Source of the DNA: JADCRZ01 sp965200945
Lineage (GTDB): Bacteria > Bacteroidota > Bacteroidia > Chitinophagales > Chitinophagaceae
DNA length: 64,000 nucleotides
Direction: 5' to 3'
NCBI GenBank assembly: GCA_965200945.1
Contig: OZ241749.1
Coordinates: 6,138,001 to 6,202,000 of the forward strand
The translations under genes were made by a program, and so were the position numbers. This document shows positions 62,522 to 64,000 of the stretch, piece by piece. The notes beneath the pieces are model-generated. The model was not told where the DNA came from. It was given only the letters and a program-made list of their open reading frames with translations, and did no database searches. Position 1 is the stretch's first letter. Each line of letters begins with the position of its first letter.

Positions 62522-64000
62522 ATGACGACAAGATATTATAACCGGTTCACCTTCGCTTCATCCATCGGTTTTTTACTGCTGGCCGGCGCTTCGCCCGCGC
62601 TGGCGCAGGATTCAACGAAAAGAAAGACCATTGAAGTGACCTCTTCGTTCAAGCCCGTGCTGCGCGAAGCGGTCAAGATCAACTTCAACGCCGTTCCACC
62701 ACCTGTCGATTCTTCGCGGCCGGTGCTGCAGTACAACGTGCCTTCGCAGAACCTGTTTTTCACTTATCAGCCTGCGGCGCTCAAGCCGGAGCCGCTGCAG
62801 AACACGCTGGCTTCCACCTGGCAGCAGAACAATTACATCAAGGCCGGTGTCGGCAGCGTGACCGCTCCCTTCCTGGAAGCGGGATTCAGTCACCAGCAGG
62901 ATTCCACTACCAACCTCAACGCCTTTCTGCATTACAATTCTTCAAAGGGGAGCCTGCCTTTTCAGAAAAACAATTCCACCGGCGCAAAGCTGGCAGGCAA
63001 CCTGCGGTCGGCCGGCGGCTTGGAATGGAACGCCCAGCTGGGCTTTAAAAGCGATGATTATTTTTTTTACGGGTATCAGCCCAGCACCCTTGTTTTTACA
63101 AAAACAGACCTCCGGCAGCGGTTCCAGACGGTGGAAGGCAAACTGGGTCTGCGCAACATAGAACCGACCGAATACGGGCTCAATTACAATCCGAACCTGA
63201 AAGTATCGGTGTTCAGCGGGAAGAATTCTTTCAACAATGCCACGGAGGCCAACTCGGTTCTGAACCTGCCCTTGCAGCGGAGCTTCGATAATTTTGCGAT
63301 CAACCTCGGCTTCGGTGCAGACCTCACAAGTTACCGGCCGAATGGTAAGAGCAATATTCAAAACAACCTCTACTCCGTGTCGCCTTCTGTGTCTTTCAAG
63401 ACAGAACGGGTGAATGTGAAAGCCGGCATCATCCCATCGTGGCAGCAAAAACAATTCAGCATGCTGCCTGATATCATGGCCGACATCACCACCGAAGACC
63501 AGCAATTTACTCTGCAGCTTGGCTGGATCGGCTATTACGACAAAGGCTCGTACGAACGGTTCGCCTCCATCAATCCATGGATCGTACAGCCTTCCAACCT
63601 CCTGAATACCAGGGTTGAAGAAAGATATGCAGGCTTCAAAGGTTCCATTTTGAACCATTTTACCTACAGCGCAAAGCTGGGCTTTAACTCATACCGCAAC
63701 ATGGCGCTGTTCATCAACGACAGTACCGACGGCAAAACCTTCCGCACCGTATACGCCAGCTCGCTTAATGCGTTTCAGCTGCATGGCGAGATCGGCTATA
63801 CGCAGGGAGAAAGCTTCAACGCCAAAGCCGGATTGAACCTTAACCAGTACACCAATGTAAAAGGGCAGGAGAAAGCCTGGGGCATGATACCCATCGAGTT
63901 GAACACCTCTATCCGCTGGATGCTGTTCAAGGATTTCTGGCTGAAAGGCGAGCTATACGCCTTCGACGGCGCACAGTACAAAGATGTAAAGACGAAGAAA
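62522..64000 (+). CDS. Outer-membrane beta-barrel protein, N-terminal part (cut by window edge)
   Basis: Translated by hand from the ATG at 62522; the frame stays open for 493 codons to the window end. The signal peptide region reads MTTRYYNRFTFASSIGFLLL followed by AGASPALAQDSTKRKTIEVT. Then come SSFKPVLREAVKINFNAVPP and a Pro-rich stretch, and from ~95 amphipathic beta strands rich in N, Y, S and F (TWQQNNYIKAGVGSVTAPFL; LNAFLHYNSSKGSLPFQKNN; FTLQLGWIGYYDKGSYERFA). No plug domain is visible, so it is not a classic TonB receptor. It is the partner candidate of the preceding TPR protein. Confidence 0.8.
   Translation, partial: MTTRYYNRFTFASSIGFLLLAGASPALAQDSTKRKTIEVTSSFKPVLREAVKINFNAVPPPVDSSRPVLQYNVPSQNLFFTYQPAALKPEPLQNTLASTWQQNNYIKAGVGSVTAPFLEAGFSHQQDSTTNLNAFLHYNSSKGSLPFQKNNSTGAKLAGNLRSAGGLEWNAQLGFKSDDYFFYGYQPSTLVFTKTDLRQRFQTVEGKLGLRNIEPTEYGLNYNPNLKVSVFSGKNSFNNATEANSVLNLPLQRSFDNFAINLGFGADLTSYRPNGKSNIQNNLYSVSPSVSFKTERVNVKAGIIPSWQQKQFSMLPDIMADITTEDQQFTLQLGWIGYYDKGSYERFASINPWIVQPSNLLNTRVEERYAGFKGSILNHFTYSAKLGFNSYRNMALFINDSTDGKTFRTVYASSLNAFQLHGEIGYTQGESFNAKAGLNLNQYTNVKGQEKAWGMIPIELNTSIRWMLFKDFWLKGELYAFDGAQYKDVKTKK

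Noticed and set aside
1..64000. tRNA, rRNA or known riboswitch genes
   Set aside because: I looked through the gaps for cloverleaf ends, rRNA-like stretches and riboswitch-type motifs and found none; a tRNAscan-SE and Infernal/Rfam run would settle this.

Overview
The window looks like chromosomal DNA of a Bacteroidota bacterium, most likely family Chitinophagaceae. The grounds are: a carboxypeptidase-regulatory/plug/barrel TonB-dependent receptor, a TamB plus lipoprotein-TamA (TamL) pair, a PorT-type barrel, a bacillithiol-type YtxJ protein, the Bacteroidota arrangement of LPS-transport genes, almost no Shine-Dalgarno sequences, and several TAnnTTTG promoter-like motifs. The family-level call is inference. 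About 50 genes fill the window densely. I see no rRNA, tRNA or CRISPR array.

Layout. 1-4.5 kb: end of trhO, purC and a TonB-dependent receptor. 4.5-6.7 kb: a gene-poor island of palindromes, a 24-bp tandem repeat, an intact IS110 transposase with a strongly structured non-coding leader, and a tract of short repeats. 6.7-9.7 kb: ychF, a nucleoside-recognition (Gate) membrane protein and a small barrel. 9.9-16.4 kb: an envelope-assembly block in which amidase, MlaD-like and OstA/LptA-like genes run leftward and an LptD-like gene runs rightward. 16.6-18.1 kb: ung and plsC. 18.3-24.1 kb: a probable carbohydrate operon (GH27 glycosidase, sodium:solute symporter, FAH-family hydrolase, DapA-family lyase) and a NIPSNAP protein. 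24.1-25.7 kb: an aldo/keto reductase and a broken CinA-C gene.

26-33.6 kb: tamB-tamL, overlapping by 8 bp and closed by a good terminator. 33.7-36.8 kb: a stress-type cluster (DUF892, a histone-H1-like lysine-rich protein, a PA2169-type four-helix protein, a PorT-type barrel) separated by unusually long perfect hairpins. 37.1-43.7 kb: a signalling block (REC-PAS-kinase, PAS kinase, RpoN, an acidic protein, a CheY-like regulator, YtxJ and a 39-residue lipoprotein gene). 43.8-52.4 kb: Mpl-type ligase, DEDDh exonuclease, dolichol-phosphate-mannose-synthase-like transferase, EamA transporter, S9 peptidase and acetylxylan-esterase-like hydrolase. 52.4-53.0 kb: a non-coding 159-bp imperfect inverted repeat. 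53.0-64.0 kb: a conserved hypothetical, a 2-oxoacid dehydrogenase E2, full-length CinA, PBP4, a thioesterase, DoxX, a 1008-residue TPR protein and the start of an outer-membrane barrel cut by the window edge.

Most of the window is housekeeping and envelope biology. The best candidates for something new are the structured RNA-like leader of the IS110 element (a possible bridge RNA), the 71-nt-armed inverted repeat at 52.5 kb with its degenerate relatives, the long perfect hairpins in the stress cluster, the H1-like tails shared by two unrelated neighbours, and the TPR-barrel pair at the right edge.
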